Source: Terrimicrobiaceae bacterium
GTDB taxonomy: Bacteria > Verrucomicrobiota > Verrucomicrobiia > Chthoniobacterales > Terrimicrobiaceae
NCBI GenBank assembly: GCA_018402345.1
Contig: JAGYIV010000008.1
Coordinates: 868,001 to 932,000, forward strand
DNA length: 64,000 nt
Direction: 5' to 3'
The notes beneath the pieces were generated by a model that worked only from the letters and a program-made list of their open reading frames with translations, did not search any database and had not been told where the DNA came from. This document shows, piece by piece, positions 9,665 through 19,173 of the stretch. Positions within the stretch are counted from its first letter, which is position 1. Each line of letters starts with the position of its first letter. A program made the translations under genes and the position numbers.

Positions 9665-12543
9665 TTCAAATATCGGGCCAGATAGCGGCCTGTCTCGCTC
9701 CGGGGATTTGCGGCGACTGTCTCCGGCGTGCCCTCGGCAACAAGCGATCCGCCGTGAGATCCGCCGCCGGGGCCGAGATCGAGAATCCAGTCAGCGCACT
9801 TGATCACCTCGAGATTGTGCTCGATCACGATGAGGGTGTTGCGGGCGTCGCGGAGCTTCATGAGGACCTCGAGGAGTTTTTGAATATCCGCAAAATGGAG
9901 ACCGGTGGTCGGTTCGTCCAGAAGGTAGATGGTGCGGCCCGTGGGGCGTTTCGCGAGTTCCGCGGAAAGCTTGATCCGCTGGGCCTCGCCGCCGGAGAGC
10001 GTGGTTGCGGCCTGGCCGAGGCGCAGGTAGCCGAGCCCGACGTCCTGCATGGTCTCGAGCTTGGCGGCGAGCCCTGGCACATGGCGGAAAAAGCGCGCGG
10101 CGTCGTCCACCGTCATGCCGAGCACATCGGCGATGTTTTTCCCCTTATAGGTGATCTCGAGCGTCTCGCGGTTGTATCGGCTGCCGTGGCACATCTCGCA
10201 CTCGACATAGACATCTGGCAGGAAATGCATCTCCACGCGGATGAATCCATCCCCTTGGCAGTGCTCGCAGCGGCCGCCCTTGTTGTTGAAGGAAAACCTG
10301 CCGGCGTCGTATCCGCGGACTCTTGAGGCGGGGAGGTCGCTGAAGAGGTCGCGGATCGGCCCCAGCGCGCCGGTGTAGGTCGCCGGGTTCGATCGTGGCG
10401 TGCGGCCGACAGGGCTTTGATCGATGACAACAACCTTGTCGAACTGCTCCATGCCCGAGATCGACGCATGCGCCCCCGGACTTGTCTTGGCGCGGTGGAG
10501 GTCGCGCTCCAGCGCGGCACGGAGGATGTCGTTCACCAGTGTCGATTTTCCACTCCCGGAAACACCGGTGACGCAGGTGAGGCAGCCGACGGGAAACGCG
10601 GCATCGATGGATCGCAGATTGTTCTCCGATGCGCCGTGCACGCGGAGCCAGCCGTCCCCAGTTCCCTCGGTGACAGCCTCTTTCGGGGCAACGCGGCAGC
10701 GGGGCACGCGGATGCCCGCCGATCCCCTTAGATATTGGGCAGTGAGGGATTCCCCGCAGGCGAGGATCTCCTCAAGCGTGCCCTGTGCCACGAGAGCCCC
10801 GCCGAGCGGGCCCGCGCCGGGGCCGAGGTCGAGGATATGGTCGGCGGCGCGGATCGTGTCCTCGTCGTGCTCGACGACGATCACGGAATTTCCAAGGTCG
10901 CGGAGGTTTCGGAGCGTTTGAATGAGCCGGTCGTTGTCACGCTGGTGCAGGCCGATACTCGGCTCGTCGAGCACGTAAAGAACGCCTGAAAGACCCGAGC
11001 CGATCTGCGTGGCGAGGCGGATGCGCTGGGCCTCGCCGCCGCTGAGCGTGCCGCTCTCGCGGTTGAGCTGGAGATAATCCAGGCCGACCTCGTTGAGAAA
11101 CCTGAGCCGCTGCCGGATTTCGCGCAGGACGTCCTTCACGATTTCCGCATCGGTCTCCGACAGCACGAGAGCGTCCACCGCGCCTGTGGCCTCCCCGATG
11201 GTCAATGCACACAGGTCCTGGATGCCGAGTTCGCGCCCTTCGGCCACTGTCAGTCGCACAGCAAGCATTTCGGGACGGAGTCGCGCACCGCCGCATGCCG
11301 AGCAAGTGCGCCGGTTTTGAAACGCCCGCAGGCGCTTGCGGGTGAACTCGCTTTTCGTGGTGGAGTAGAGCGACTCGAGCTGTGCCAAGACGCCTTCAAA
11401 AGGTTTTTCGACCATGCGGCCGGGGCCGGTGGCCATGCGGATTTTTTGGCTTCCCGATCCAAAGAGCACGAGTTGCTGAAAGGTCTCGGGCAACTCGCTC
11501 CAAGGTTTGTCCAATGGGGCGGGCGTGGCAGCGACGAGGGCCTCGAGCAACGCGGCGTAATAGACCTTCATGCGGGCGTTCGCCTGCTTCCACGGGCGCA
11601 CGGCGCCGTCGCGGATCGATTTCCCGCTATCGACAACCAGCGCGGGATCGAAAAACAGTTCGCTTCCGATGCCATGGCACGCGGGGCAGGCCCCGAGGTG
11701 GCTGTTGAAGGAAAAATGCTTCGGTGTGAGCCGGGGAAGCGTGAAGCCTGTCTCGGGATTTTGAAAATCAGTCGAAAATTTTTTCTCGATCCAGTTGGCG
11801 CCGACAGATTCGAGACGACTGGTGACAAGGCGTCCACCGCCCCAGCGCAGGGCGGTTTCGATCGAGTCCGCGAGTCGCTGGCCGAGATCGGGACGCACAA
11901 CGAGACGGTCGACAACCGCCTCGATGAAATGCCGCTTTGTTTTGTCGAGGCGGAGGGATTTGTTTTCCGCCAGCTCGACGACGTCTCCGTCCACCCTCAG
12001 CCGCACAAATCCTTCGCGGCGGGCCTTCTCGATGACATCGCGGAACTCCCCCGCCTCGCCGGTGACAAGTGGCGCGAGAAGCTGGAATTTCGTGCCTTCC
12101 GGCCAGGACAGAATCGCTTCGGCGATTTGGCGGGGCGTCTGTCGGGCGACCTTTGCACCCGTCTTCGGATCGTGCGGCACGCCGGCGGCTGAATAGAGCA
12201 GGCGGAGATAATCGTAGATTTCCGTCGTGGTGGCGATTGTTGATCTGGGATTCGCGGCGGCAGTGCGCTGCTCGATGGCGATCGCCGGGGACAACCCCTC
12301 GATGTAATCGACATCCGGCTTGCCCATGCGGTCGAGAAATTGCCGAGCATAGGCGGAGAGGCTTTCGACATATTTCCGCTGCCCCTCGGCAAACAACGTG
12401 TCGAAGGCGAGCGAGGATTTTCCCGATCCGCTCATGCCGGTCACCACCACCAACTTGTGGCGGGGAATCGCGACATCGATGTTCCGCAGGTTGTGCTGGC
12501 GCGCTCCCTTGATGCGAATGAATGCGTGCGGGTCGGGTGTCAT
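9661..12543 (-). CDS. uvrA: UvrABC excinuclease subunit A
   Basis: DNA-damage recognition ATPase of nucleotide excision repair; a UvrA dimer scans DNA and loads UvrB. The 960-residue length is normal. Two ABC ATPase modules are visible: Walker [14 protein letters not shown] near residue 36 and [13 protein letters not shown] near 650. Each has its LSGGEAQRI signature and the Walker B regions [10 protein letters not shown] and [10 protein letters not shown]. The C-terminal zinc module has CEHCQGDGF and [10 protein letters not shown], and the first-half zinc motif reads CSACGGARL. No LexA-type operator was recognised upstream. The stop overlaps the start of the TPR protein gene by 4 nt. Confidence 0.98.
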   Translation of the reverse strand: MTPDPHAFIRIKGARQHNLRNIDVAIPRHKLVVVTGMSGSGKSSLAFDTLFAEGQRKYVESLSAYARQFLDRMGKPDVDYIEGLSPAIAIEQRTAAANPRSTIATTTEIYDYLRLLYSAAGVPHDPKTGAKVARQTPRQIAEAILSWPEGTKFQLLAPLVTGEAGEFRDVIEKARREGFVRLRVDGDVVELAENKSLRLDKTKRHFIEAVVDRLVVRPDLGQRLADSIETALRWGGGRLVTSRLESVGANWIEKKFSTDFQNPETGFTLPRLTPKHFSFNSHLGACPACHGIGSELFFDPALVVDSGKSIRDGAVRPWKQANARMKVYYAALLEALVAATPAPLDKPWSELPETFQQLVLFGSGSQKIRMATGPGRMVEKPFEGVLAQLESLYSTTKSEFTRKRLRAFQNRRTCSACGGARLRPEMLAVRLTVAEGRELGIQDLCALTIGEATGAVDALVLSETDAEIVKDVLREIRQRLRFLNEVGLDYLQLNRESGTLSGGEAQRIRLATQIGSGLSGVLYVLDEPSIGLHQRDNDRLIQTLRNLRDLGNSVIVVEHDEDTIRAADHILDLGPGAGPLGGALVAQGTLEEILACGESLTAQYLRGSAGIRVPRCRVAPKEAVTEGTGDGWLRVHGASENNLRSIDAAFPVGCLTCVTGVSGSGKSTLVNDILRAALERDLHRAKTSPGAHASISGMEQFDKVVVIDQSPVGRTPRSNPATYTGALGPIRDLFSDLPASRVRGYDAGRFSFNNKGGRCEHCQGDGFIRVEMHFLPDVYVECEMCHGSRYNRETLEITYKGKNIADVLGMTVDDAARFFRHVPGLAAKLETMQDVGLGYLRLGQAATTLSGGEAQRIKLSAELAKRPTGRTIYLLDEPTTGLHFADIQKLLEVLMKLRDARNTLIVIEHNLEVIKCADWILDLGPGGGSHGGSLVAEGTPETVAANPRSETGRYLARYLK

Positions 12544-12647
12544 ACGGGCGAAGAGTTGACTCTACCGCTAAAACACCCCGTCCCGCAAACGCGCGTTCCG
12601 TTTCGCCGGCTTTGGCAGTCGACCGGCCCGCCGCTGGCTGGTTGGCT

Positions 12648-13151
12648 TTACTTCACCACGCCGAATTCGGCGCGGCGGTTCATCGCCCAAGCGGCTTCGT
12701 TGCTGGCGGAATCGGCTGGCATCTCGCTGCCGAAGCTGACGGTCTGAATGCGGTCGGCGGCGATGCCCGCCTCGATCAGCGCCTGCCGGACGGCTTGCGC
12801 GCGGCGTTCGCCGAGTCCGCGGTTGTATTCCTGGGTGCCACGCTCGTCGGTGAACCCGGCGATGATCAAGCGGCTGGAGGAATTGTCGCGCAGCGCGGTG
12901 GCGACTTGCTGGATTTTCGGCATTTCGGCGGAAGACACGCTGTAGCTGTCAAAGCCGAAATAAAGTGGCGAAAACTGCCCCTTGACGATGTCGTCCCCAA
13001 GAAAGTTCGCCCCGCCTTCGAAGCGCTCACCGAGTGGAATGCCGGTCACATAATCGCCGTCGACACCGGCGAATTGGTCGGTTCCTTTTTTGGCGCAGGC
13101 TGAAAGGAGCAGGATGGAGGCAAGGCAAAGAGTGGTGAAAAGGCGTTTCAT
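12648..13151 (-). CDS. pal: Peptidoglycan-associated lipoprotein (OmpA-like C-terminal domain)
   Basis: A 167-residue outer-membrane lipoprotein that anchors the outer membrane to peptidoglycan, usually with the Tol system. The signal peptide ends in a clear lipobox (LLLSAC, lipidated Cys at about residue 19). The C-terminal 110 residues form an OmpA-like peptidoglycan-binding domain: FGFDSYSV, the TDERGTQEYNRGLGERRA motif containing the Asp and Arg that grip diaminopimelate, and a final NRRAEF. No tolA, tolB, tolQ or tolR lies in the window, so the gene is detached from the usual tol cluster. Promoter and terminator are not obvious in the flanking 100-bp gaps. Confidence 0.93.
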   Translation of the reverse strand: MKRLFTTLCLASILLLSACAKKGTDQFAGVDGDYVTGIPLGERFEGGANFLGDDIVKGQFSPLYFGFDSYSVSSAEMPKIQQVATALRDNSSSRLIIAGFTDERGTQEYNRGLGERRAQAVRQALIEAGIAADRIQTVSFGSEMPADSASNEAAWAMNRRAEFGVVK

Positions 13152-13258
13152 GGCGGCGAATGTTTAGCGTTATTTTTTCCCCCGCGCAAGCCGGCGCGGA
13201 GTTTCCCTGAAATTCCAAGCGCGGCTCCCGGAATCGGTCGCCGCGCCCGAAAAAACTA

Positions 13259-13498
13259 TTACTTCATCAAGAGAGCGGCACGGGCGCGCTTCACTTCGCG
13301 GGTGATCTTGCGGTGGAGGCGTGCGGACATGCCGGTGACGCGACGGGGCAGGATTTTGCCGCTTTCGGTGACGAAGCGCTTGAGGAGGTCGGGATTTTTA
13401 TAATCGATGGCCTCGATGTTGATGTCCACGCGGCGGCGGGGCATCGGGCGGTTGGCGCGGCGGAAGTTCGAACGGCGTTGAGGTGTCTTGGGCTGCAT
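13259..13498 (-). CDS. rpsR: 30S ribosomal protein S18
   Basis: Small-subunit protein of 79 residues, normal for S18. Characteristic sequence includes [19 protein letters not shown] and [20 protein letters not shown], which contact 16S rRNA and S6. It is the last gene of the cluster DksA-like gene, rpmG, rpsR on the minus strand, with rpmG ending 9 nt upstream. In many bacteria rpsR sits with rpsF and ssb; neither is here. Confidence 0.96.
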   Translation of the reverse strand: MQPKTPQRRSNFRRANRPMPRRRVDINIEAIDYKNPDLLKRFVTESGKILPRRVTGMSARLHRKITREVKRARAALLMK

Positions 13499-13507
13499 GG
13501 TCTTGGG

Positions 13508-13681
13508 TTATTTGATCTCGCGATGGAGGGTGTGGCGGTTCAGGTGGGGATTGAATTTTTTCTTTTCGAGCCTGGTCGGGGTGCGGGGGCTCTTTTTATT
13601 GCGTGTGGTGATGTAGCGCGATGTGGGTTTGCCCTCGGCTTTGGCCTCGGTGCATTCCAGCGTGATGTTTTCCTGTGGCAT
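13508..13681 (-). CDS. rpmG: 50S ribosomal protein L33
   Basis: A 57-residue basic protein read directly from the sequence between rpsR and the DksA-like gene. It begins [14 protein letters not shown], contains [20 protein letters not shown] and ends LHREIK. The TTRNK segment followed by a lysine-rich [10 protein letters not shown] tail is diagnostic of L33. Only one cysteine is present, so this is the zinc-free (C-minus) form. It starts 6 nt after the stop of the DksA-like gene and ends 9 nt before rpsR, so the three are likely cotranscribed. Confidence 0.93.
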   Translation of the reverse strand: MPQENITLECTEAKAEGKPTSRYITTRNKKSPRTPTRLEKKKFNPHLNRHTLHREIK

Positions 13682-13687
13682 GGGTGT

Positions 13688-14554
13688 TTATTCCTTAGTG
13701 TCGGTCTGGGTTTCCTCGTCGTCACTTTCGCTGTCCTCCTCGCCGAGTCCGAAGAGGGACGTGACCGGTTGGCGGGCGCGGGTGAAACGGTTGTTTTTCT
13801 CGAGTTCGGCTTGGCACTCGACCGTGTAACGGGCGAAGGGGAGGGCCTCCAGTCGGGCGTGGGGAATCGGCTTGCCGGACATTTCGCAGACGCCGTAGGC
13901 GTTGTCGTTGATTTTTTTGAGGGCGGCATCGATCTCGAAAAGGGAATCACCTTCCTTGGAAAGGAGGCTCAGGGCAAAGTCGCGGTCGTAGGCGTCGCTG
14001 CCGGCGTCTCCGGTGTGCATGCCGAACGCGGAGGCGTCGCTGCCCTCGGCGCGGGTGCGGAGCGTGTCGCGGCCCACTCCACTCATGGAATCGAGGAGTT
14101 CATCTTTCAACTGAAGAAGGCGAACGCGCTGCTTGGCGAGCCATCCGTTGGGTTTTGCGCCGGACTTTGGCGGAACGGGTTTTTGCACTACGGGTTTTTT
14201 CGGAGCAGCGGAAACTTTCGGTGTGGGCTTCTTGACAACAGGCGCGGGCTTTTTGGCAACCGGGGCCGACTTCTTTACCGGAGCCACCGGTTTTTTCGCG
14301 ACGGGCTTGGCGATTTGTTTAGCGACCGGTTTCTTGACTGTCGCAGCCGGTTTTTTGGTGACTGGTCTTTTCACGGCTGGGGCTGGCTTTTTCGCTGGAG
14401 CCGCCGGCTTTTTGGGAGCGGGCTTTTTTGCGGCAGGCTTGGCTGGCTTTTTCACTGCCGGTTTGTTCTTGGGAGCGGGGGTCTTTGCCTTGGCGGGAGC
14501 GGGCTTTTTCGCAGCCGCTTTTGGCTTGGCCGGTTTGGTGGTTTTTTTCGCCAT
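13688..14554 (-). CDS. DksA/TraR-family protein with long histone-H1-like N-terminal tail
   Basis: A 288-residue two-part protein. Residues 1-150 are almost only Lys, Ala, Pro and Val in KKPA/KKPV-type repeats, resembling bacterial H1-like DNA-binding tails. Residues 155-270 form a DksA/TraR-type domain with a coiled coil (KQRVRLLQLKDELLDSMSGV), YDRDFALSLLSKEGDSL and YGVCEMSGKPIPHARLEALP. DksA proteins bind the RNA polymerase secondary channel. The four-cysteine zinc site is degenerate: CEMS and CQAE keep only two cysteines. The acidic C-terminus (EEDSESDDEETQTD) is also unusual. It heads an apparent operon with rpmG and rpsR, so it may link ribosomal protein expression to growth control, though that is inference. 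Confidence 0.75.
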   Translation of the reverse strand: MAKKTTKPAKPKAAAKKPAPAKAKTPAPKNKPAVKKPAKPAAKKPAPKKPAAPAKKPAPAVKRPVTKKPAATVKKPVAKQIAKPVAKKPVAPVKKSAPVAKKPAPVVKKPTPKVSAAPKKPVVQKPVPPKSGAKPNGWLAKQRVRLLQLKDELLDSMSGVGRDTLRTRAEGSDASAFGMHTGDAGSDAYDRDFALSLLSKEGDSLFEIDAALKKINDNAYGVCEMSGKPIPHARLEALPFARYTVECQAELEKNNRFTRARQPVTSLFGLGEEDSESDDEETQTDTKE

Positions 14555-14617
14555 GAAGGTTCGGTTGATTAAAAGGGCCGGGATTTGTAGCCGAGATGCT
14601 CGGGCAGGGCAAGGGGA

Positions 14618-15040
14618 TTATTGCACTAAAATGAAGGCGATGATGAGGCTCCGCAACGTCCACCCTATCGTGCGGATCCAGTTTGTCGCCACAAGCCTCC
14701 GGTGGGCGCGGTCGTTCCACCCCGCCACGAGCGCACGGTGGCAGGGAACCTGCAAAAGAAAGGTGGAAAGCCACACCAGGCCGAGCAATGCCATGGAGGC
14801 GAGGAACAGCGGTGTGTGGAATCCGCCGACCAGAAGCAACACGCCGGAGAAGGCCTCCGCGAGCATGAGCGGGGCGACGACGAAGCCGGTGCGGTCGCAG
14901 TGCTCGCGCTCGACAGCGCCAAAGTCCCCGCGGCTGTATCTCGCCAGCATGGGATAGTGGACAATCTGCACGAACCAGATCAGGCCCAGCATGGAAAAGG
15001 TGGACGCCGCGTGCACTACCAGCAGCCACTCGCTGCTCAT
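14618..15040 (-). CDS. Small integral membrane protein, unknown function
   Basis: A 140-residue hydrophobic protein starting MSSEWLLVVHAAST. Four transmembrane helices can be seen: around residues 5-27, 55-75, 77-97 and near the C-terminus (WTLRSLIIAFILVQ). The ATG overlaps the glgX stop by 4 nt (ATGA), so it is translationally coupled to the debranching enzyme. I do not recognise the family. Conserved-looking features include HYPMLARYSRGDF after the first helix and a basic loop between helices 3 and 4. No catalytic motif is evident. Confidence 0.6.
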   Translation of the reverse strand: MSSEWLLVVHAASTFSMLGLIWFVQIVHYPMLARYSRGDFGAVEREHCDRTGFVVAPLMLAEAFSGVLLLVGGFHTPLFLASMALLGLVWLSTFLLQVPCHRALVAGWNDRAHRRLVATNWIRTIGWTLRSLIIAFILVQ

Positions 15041-17151
15041 GCGGCTTTTCCGATGAGAATGACCACGCTCCACTCGCCGAGTGTGTAGTTTTTTTGAACC
15101 GGCAGGAGAATCTCCCCGCCGATCCCGCAAATATCGTCGGGCGCGGGGAGGGTGGTGTCGGCGAAACGGTGCCACTTCATGCCCTTGGGAAGGACCGGAA
15201 GGCCGAAGTTCAGCGGCTGGTAATACATGTTGCAGGCGACATAGATGAACTGCCTGTTGCCGCCGATCGCCTCGCTGTGGCGTCCGCAGAGCATGAACGC
15301 GAGCGAACGGCTGGTTGCGCTCCAGTCGGGATGCCAGGGCAGGACTCCATGCCAACTGATGTCCGCATAGCCGCTGCCGATCTGGTCCCGCTCGGTGAGG
15401 AACTCGGGTTGGTGAAGCACGGCGTTTGCCTTGCGGAAGGCGATCATGGCCTTGGTGAATCGGAGAACCTCGCGCCCGCAGGCATCAGGCTCCCAGTCGA
15501 GCCAGTTCCAGTCGGCATCGTGGCAATACGCATTGTTGTTCCCGCGCTGGGTGCGGCCGCTCTCGTCTCCCATGTAGATCATGGGCACGCCTTGGCTGCA
15601 CATGAGGATGGCCATGGCGTTCTTTGCCTGGCGGCGGCGCATGGCATTGATGGCGGGGTCTTCGGTCCCGCCTTCTGTGCCGCAGTTCCAGCTGAGGTTG
15701 TCATTCGAGCCGTCGCGGTTGCCCTCGCCGTTCTCGAGGTTTTGCTTGCCGTTGTAGGAAAAGAGATCGCGAAGCGTGAAGCCGTCGTGGCAGGTGATGA
15801 AGTTCACCGAGGCGGTCGGCTTGCGGCCCGCGGCGGCGTAGAGGTCGGGCGATCCCATGATGCGCTGGACCATTTCCCCGACCATGCCGCCGTCGCCCTT
15901 GAGAAACCGCCGCACGCAATCGCGGTATTTGCCGTTCCACTCCATCCACCTCCCGTAGCTTGGAAAGTTGCCGACTTGGTAAAGCCCACCGGCATCCCAC
16001 GCCTCGGCGACGAGCTTGCAATCGGCGAGCACCGGATCGTGCGCGAGGAATTCGAGCAGCGGCGGATTGGCGAGCGGTTCGCCCTTGCTGTCCCTCCCGA
16101 GGATCGAAGCGAGATCGAAACGGAAGCCGTCGATATGGTATTCGGCGGCCCAGTAGCGGAGGCAGTTGATGACAAACTCGCGGACGGCGGGGTAGTTGCA
16201 ATTCAGCGTGTTTCCGCAGCCCGAGTAGTTCGTGAAGCCGCCGTTTTCGTCGAGGATATACCAGATTTTGTTGTCTATGCCGCGGAAGGAGAAGACAGGC
16301 CCGTCGGCGTTTCCCTCGGCAGTGTGGTTGAACACCACATCGAGCATGACCTCGATCCCCTCGCTGTGCAGGGTGCGGACCATGTCTTTCATCTCCTGCA
16401 CCTGGCGAAATTTTTTTCCCGAGGCGGCATAGCTGCTTTTTGGAGCGAAGAAGCCGACTGTGCTGTAGCCCCAGTAGTTGCACAATGGATCGCCGGTGGT
16501 GGGATTGGTGCGGGGGTTTTCCGTCTCGTCGAACTCGAAGACGGGCATCAGCTCGACACAGTTGATCCCGAGATCCTTCAACGCCGCGACTTTCTCAGCG
16601 ACGCCTTTGAAGGTGCCCGGGTGCTTGACCTGAGAACTGGGGTGGCTGGTGAAGCCGCGCACATGCATCTCGTAAATGATCAGTTCGTGGTCGGGCACGC
16701 GGCTGATGCCGTTCGGCTCGATGATCGCCGGGCCGCCGGGCACCTTCGAGCGGAAGACCGGTTTGTGGGAGGGTTGGTGCTGGCCCATCCACTCCTCGCG
16801 GCCCACGATCTCTCGCGCGCACGGATCGAGGAGGATTTTCGCCGGATCGAAATAATGGCCTTCCTTGGGATTCCACGGGCCGTCCATGCGGAAGCCGTAT
16901 TCGAGATTCTCGTAGCGGAGATCGTGCACGACCATCGCCCAGACATGGCCGAGCTTGTATTCCGGCGGAAACGGGATTTCCACAAGCGGCGTGTCGCGGT
17001 CGTGCTCGAAGAGCACCAGCGTGCACGCGGTGGCGCTGGTGCTGAAGATGGAAAAATTGACGCCTCCCGGAACATGCGTCACTCCGTAGGGCAGAAGGTG
17101 TCCAAAACTGACCTTGTGTCCACGGATGATCCGTTGGGATGACGATGCCAT
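15037..17151 (-). CDS. glgX: Glycogen debranching enzyme (isoamylase type)
   Basis: A glycoside hydrolase family 13 enzyme of 704 residues that cleaves alpha-1,6 branches in glycogen. The N-terminal carbohydrate-binding domain (about residues 15-130) is followed by the TIM barrel. Family 13 regions are clear: MLDVVFNH (region I), GFRFDLAS with the nucleophile Asp (region II), LVAEAWDAGG with the acid/base Glu (region III) and FITCHDGFTL (region IV). NDNLSWNCGTEG is a GlgX hallmark. No other glycogen genes are in the window. The stop is coupled by 4 nt to the small membrane protein gene. Confidence 0.95.
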   Translation of the reverse strand: MASSSQRIIRGHKVSFGHLLPYGVTHVPGGVNFSIFSTSATACTLVLFEHDRDTPLVEIPFPPEYKLGHVWAMVVHDLRYENLEYGFRMDGPWNPKEGHYFDPAKILLDPCAREIVGREEWMGQHQPSHKPVFRSKVPGGPAIIEPNGISRVPDHELIIYEMHVRGFTSHPSSQVKHPGTFKGVAEKVAALKDLGINCVELMPVFEFDETENPRTNPTTGDPLCNYWGYSTVGFFAPKSSYAASGKKFRQVQEMKDMVRTLHSEGIEVMLDVVFNHTAEGNADGPVFSFRGIDNKIWYILDENGGFTNYSGCGNTLNCNYPAVREFVINCLRYWAAEYHIDGFRFDLASILGRDSKGEPLANPPLLEFLAHDPVLADCKLVAEAWDAGGLYQVGNFPSYGRWMEWNGKYRDCVRRFLKGDGGMVGEMVQRIMGSPDLYAAAGRKPTASVNFITCHDGFTLRDLFSYNGKQNLENGEGNRDGSNDNLSWNCGTEGGTEDPAINAMRRRQAKNAMAILMCSQGVPMIYMGDESGRTQRGNNNAYCHDADWNWLDWEPDACGREVLRFTKAMIAFRKANAVLHQPEFLTERDQIGSGYADISWHGVLPWHPDWSATSRSLAFMLCGRHSEAIGGNRQFIYVACNMYYQPLNFGLPVLPKGMKWHRFADTTLPAPDDICGIGGEILLPVQKNYTLGEWSVVILIGKAA

Positions 17152-17276
17152 AGTCGGGAAATCCTATAGGCGTGCCTGAGAACGGCAAGCCGCTGATTGG
17201 CTGCGGAGCCTGTTTGGAGGGAACTGGTCCAACCGCGCCCGGAGCCGGACGCGGGAGAGGAGGGCGAACAAAGCCC

Positions 17277-17540
17277 TCAGACCAAACCGGCTTCCGCCAG
17301 TGTCTTGAAGGCTCCGTTTTTCGAGATCGTTTTGAACGCCCGCGCAGTGGCTTTGACGGTCACGAACTTTTTGAGCTCTGGAACCCAGACGCGCTTGGTT
17401 TTGAGATTCGGTTGGAAGTAGCGGGGCGTCACCGCGGTGACGTGCATGCCGATACCGCCTTTTTTCTTGGCGAGACCGCGACGGTGGATTTTCGATCCGC
17501 GAACGGGCTTGGCCCCTGTGATGCTGCACTTTCTAGACAT
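17277..17540 (-). CDS. rpmB: 50S ribosomal protein L28
   Basis: An 87-residue basic ribosomal protein starting MSRKCSITGAKPVRG at 17540; an upstream in-frame ATG at 17621 would add 27 residues with no family counterpart and is rejected. Typical L28 features are the N-terminal KCSITGAKP, RYFQPNLKTKRVWVPE and the C-terminal TISKNGAFKTL. It stands alone, divergent from yicC, with about 150 bp between the two starts, which should hold both promoters. Confidence 0.96.
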   Translation of the reverse strand: MSRKCSITGAKPVRGSKIHRRGLAKKKGGIGMHVTAVTPRYFQPNLKTKRVWVPELKKFVTVKATARAFKTISKNGAFKTLAEAGLV

Positions 17541-17691
17541 AAGATGGGTCGCAGAGACTAGGGGTTCTTTTTTGGCCGTCAATACATTCTCTCCACGCAC
17601 GCGAAAAGTTTTTTGCCGCAACTGGCGGTCGCCGCCTCCCTTGCGATGCGCCTCGACACTGCCCGCGACGTCCCGCTACAACATCCGCCAG

Positions 17692-18558
17692 ATGATCAGC
17701 ATGACAGGACACGGGCGCGGCGAGGCCCGCTCAAAGACATGGACGGCCGTGGTGGAGTGCCACTCGGTGAACCGCAAAACGGCGGATGTGTCGTTGCACT
17801 GCGACCGCTCGGCATTTTGGCTCGAACCCGCCGTGCGCGAGCGCGTCCTCTCAAAGATCGGGCGCGGCAGGGTGCAGGTGAACCTCGCTCTTTCACGCAA
17901 CGAGGGGAACACCGAACCGTTTTTCGACGAGTCGCGGGCGGCGGCGTTCGTTGAACAGGCCCGCCGGTTGCAAAAACGTCTGGGCCTCGATGGCGGGGTC
18001 ACGCTCTCCGATGTGCTGGCCGCCCCTGGTGTCACTCGCTCCTCGGAGCCTTCCGGCGAAGCGGCGAAATCAACTGTCATGTCCGCGCTCGATCAGGCGA
18101 TGAACGGCCTGCTACAGACGCGCGAGCGCGAGGGGGCCTCCCTCCAGAGGGTTCTCGCCAAGAGCGCGGACCGCCTCTCCTCCGTCCTGAAAAAAATCTC
18201 CCCGCTGGCCCGCAAGGTCTCCGCCACCCACCGCGGGAACCTCCTCAAGCGCATCGAACAGGCCGGTCTCCGCCTCCAGCAGGATGATGCCCGCCTCGCC
18301 ACCGAGGTGGCGTTTTTCGCGGAGCGATCGGACATCACCGAGGAACTCGAGCGCGCCGCCTGCCATATCGCCCAATTCCACGAGAAACTCGGCGCAAAGG
18401 GCCCCGTGGGCCGCACTCTGGAATTTCTTGCGCAGGAACTCGGCCGCGAATTCAACACCCTCGGATCGAAGTCCTCGAACACCTCGATCAGCCGCCATGT
18501 CATCGACGCGAAGGCGGAACTCGACCGCATCCGTGAACAACTCGCCAATATTGAATAA
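17692..18558 (+). CDS. yicC: YicC family endoribonuclease
   Basis: A 288-residue member of the YicC/YloC family, reported to be endoribonucleases in RNA turnover. The start MISMTGHGRGEA is the diagnostic N-terminus of the family, so the ATG at 17692 is chosen over upstream starts. The C-terminal DUF1732 half contains EVAFFAERSDITEELERAACHI and GRTLEFLAQELGREFNTLGSKS, near-invariant in the family, with conserved acidic residues. It opens the operon yicC-gmk-coaC, the usual order in many bacteria (there often with rpoZ). Its stop overlaps the gmk TTG start by 8 nt. Confidence 0.95.
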   Translation: MISMTGHGRGEARSKTWTAVVECHSVNRKTADVSLHCDRSAFWLEPAVRERVLSKIGRGRVQVNLALSRNEGNTEPFFDESRAAAFVEQARRLQKRLGLDGGVTLSDVLAAPGVTRSSEPSGEAAKSTVMSALDQAMNGLLQTREREGASLQRVLAKSADRLSSVLKKISPLARKVSATHRGNLLKRIEQAGLRLQQDDARLATEVAFFAERSDITEELERAACHIAQFHEKLGAKGPVGRTLEFLAQELGREFNTLGSKSSNTSISRHVIDAKAELDRIREQLANIE

Positions 18559-19173
18559 CCTCTCCTCAAGCCGCTCCGGCGTTCTTTTCGTGATCTCCGC
18601 CCCCTCCGGCGCGGGCAAGACGACCATCATCGGCACGCTGCGCCAGACGCGCGATTTCGAATATTCCGTTTCCTGCACCACCCGCTCCCCACGGCCCGGA
18701 GAGGTGCATGGCGAGCATTATTTCTTTTTGGATTCTGCCACCTTCGCCGCGCATGTCGCCGCCGGCGACTTCCTCGAGCACGCCGAGGTGCACGGGCATT
18801 TTACGGCACCCTCAAGTCGACCGTTGTCTCGCTTCTGGAGCGCGGGAACGATGTGCTCCTCGATGTAGACACTCGTGGCGCCGAGAGCATCCGGGCCTGC
18901 AAGGATCCTGTTGTTCAAAACGCCCTCGCCGATGTGTTCATCATGCCCCCCGGTCTCGAGGAGCTCGGCCGCAGGCTGCGCAAGCGCGGCACCGAGCCAG
19001 AGGAGCAAATCGCCACGCGCCTCCGCAATGCCGCCTTGGAAATGGAAAAATGGAGCGACTACCGCTACACCATCGTCAGCGGCTCGATGGAGTCGGATGT
19101 CGAGAAGTTTCGCGCGATCATGCGCGCTGAGCGCACCCTCAGCCGCCGCCTTCACATCGCCCCCGCCCCATGA
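18551..19173 (+). CDS. gmk: Guanylate kinase, frame interrupted by a one-base deletion
   Basis: Phosphorylates GMP to GDP with ATP. The N-terminal half (TTG start at 18551, overlapping the yicC stop) has the P-loop SAPSGAGKTT and the GMP-binding SVSCTTRSPRPGEVHGEHYFF. The frame breaks after HAEVHGHF in a run of four T at 18799-18802. One more T gives HFYGTLKSTVVSLLERGNDV, exactly the expected Gmk sequence, and the second half continues to LDVDTRGAESIR and RNAALEMEKWSDYRYTI. With that correction the protein is about 207 residues, the normal length. Gmk is normally essential, so a sequencing or assembly error is more likely than a pseudogene. The stop overlaps coaC by 4 nt. Confidence 0.9.

Noticed and set aside
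15094-17142. Long plus-strand frame antisense to glgX
   Set aside because: A mirror of a high-GC gene; glgX has all catalytic motifs.
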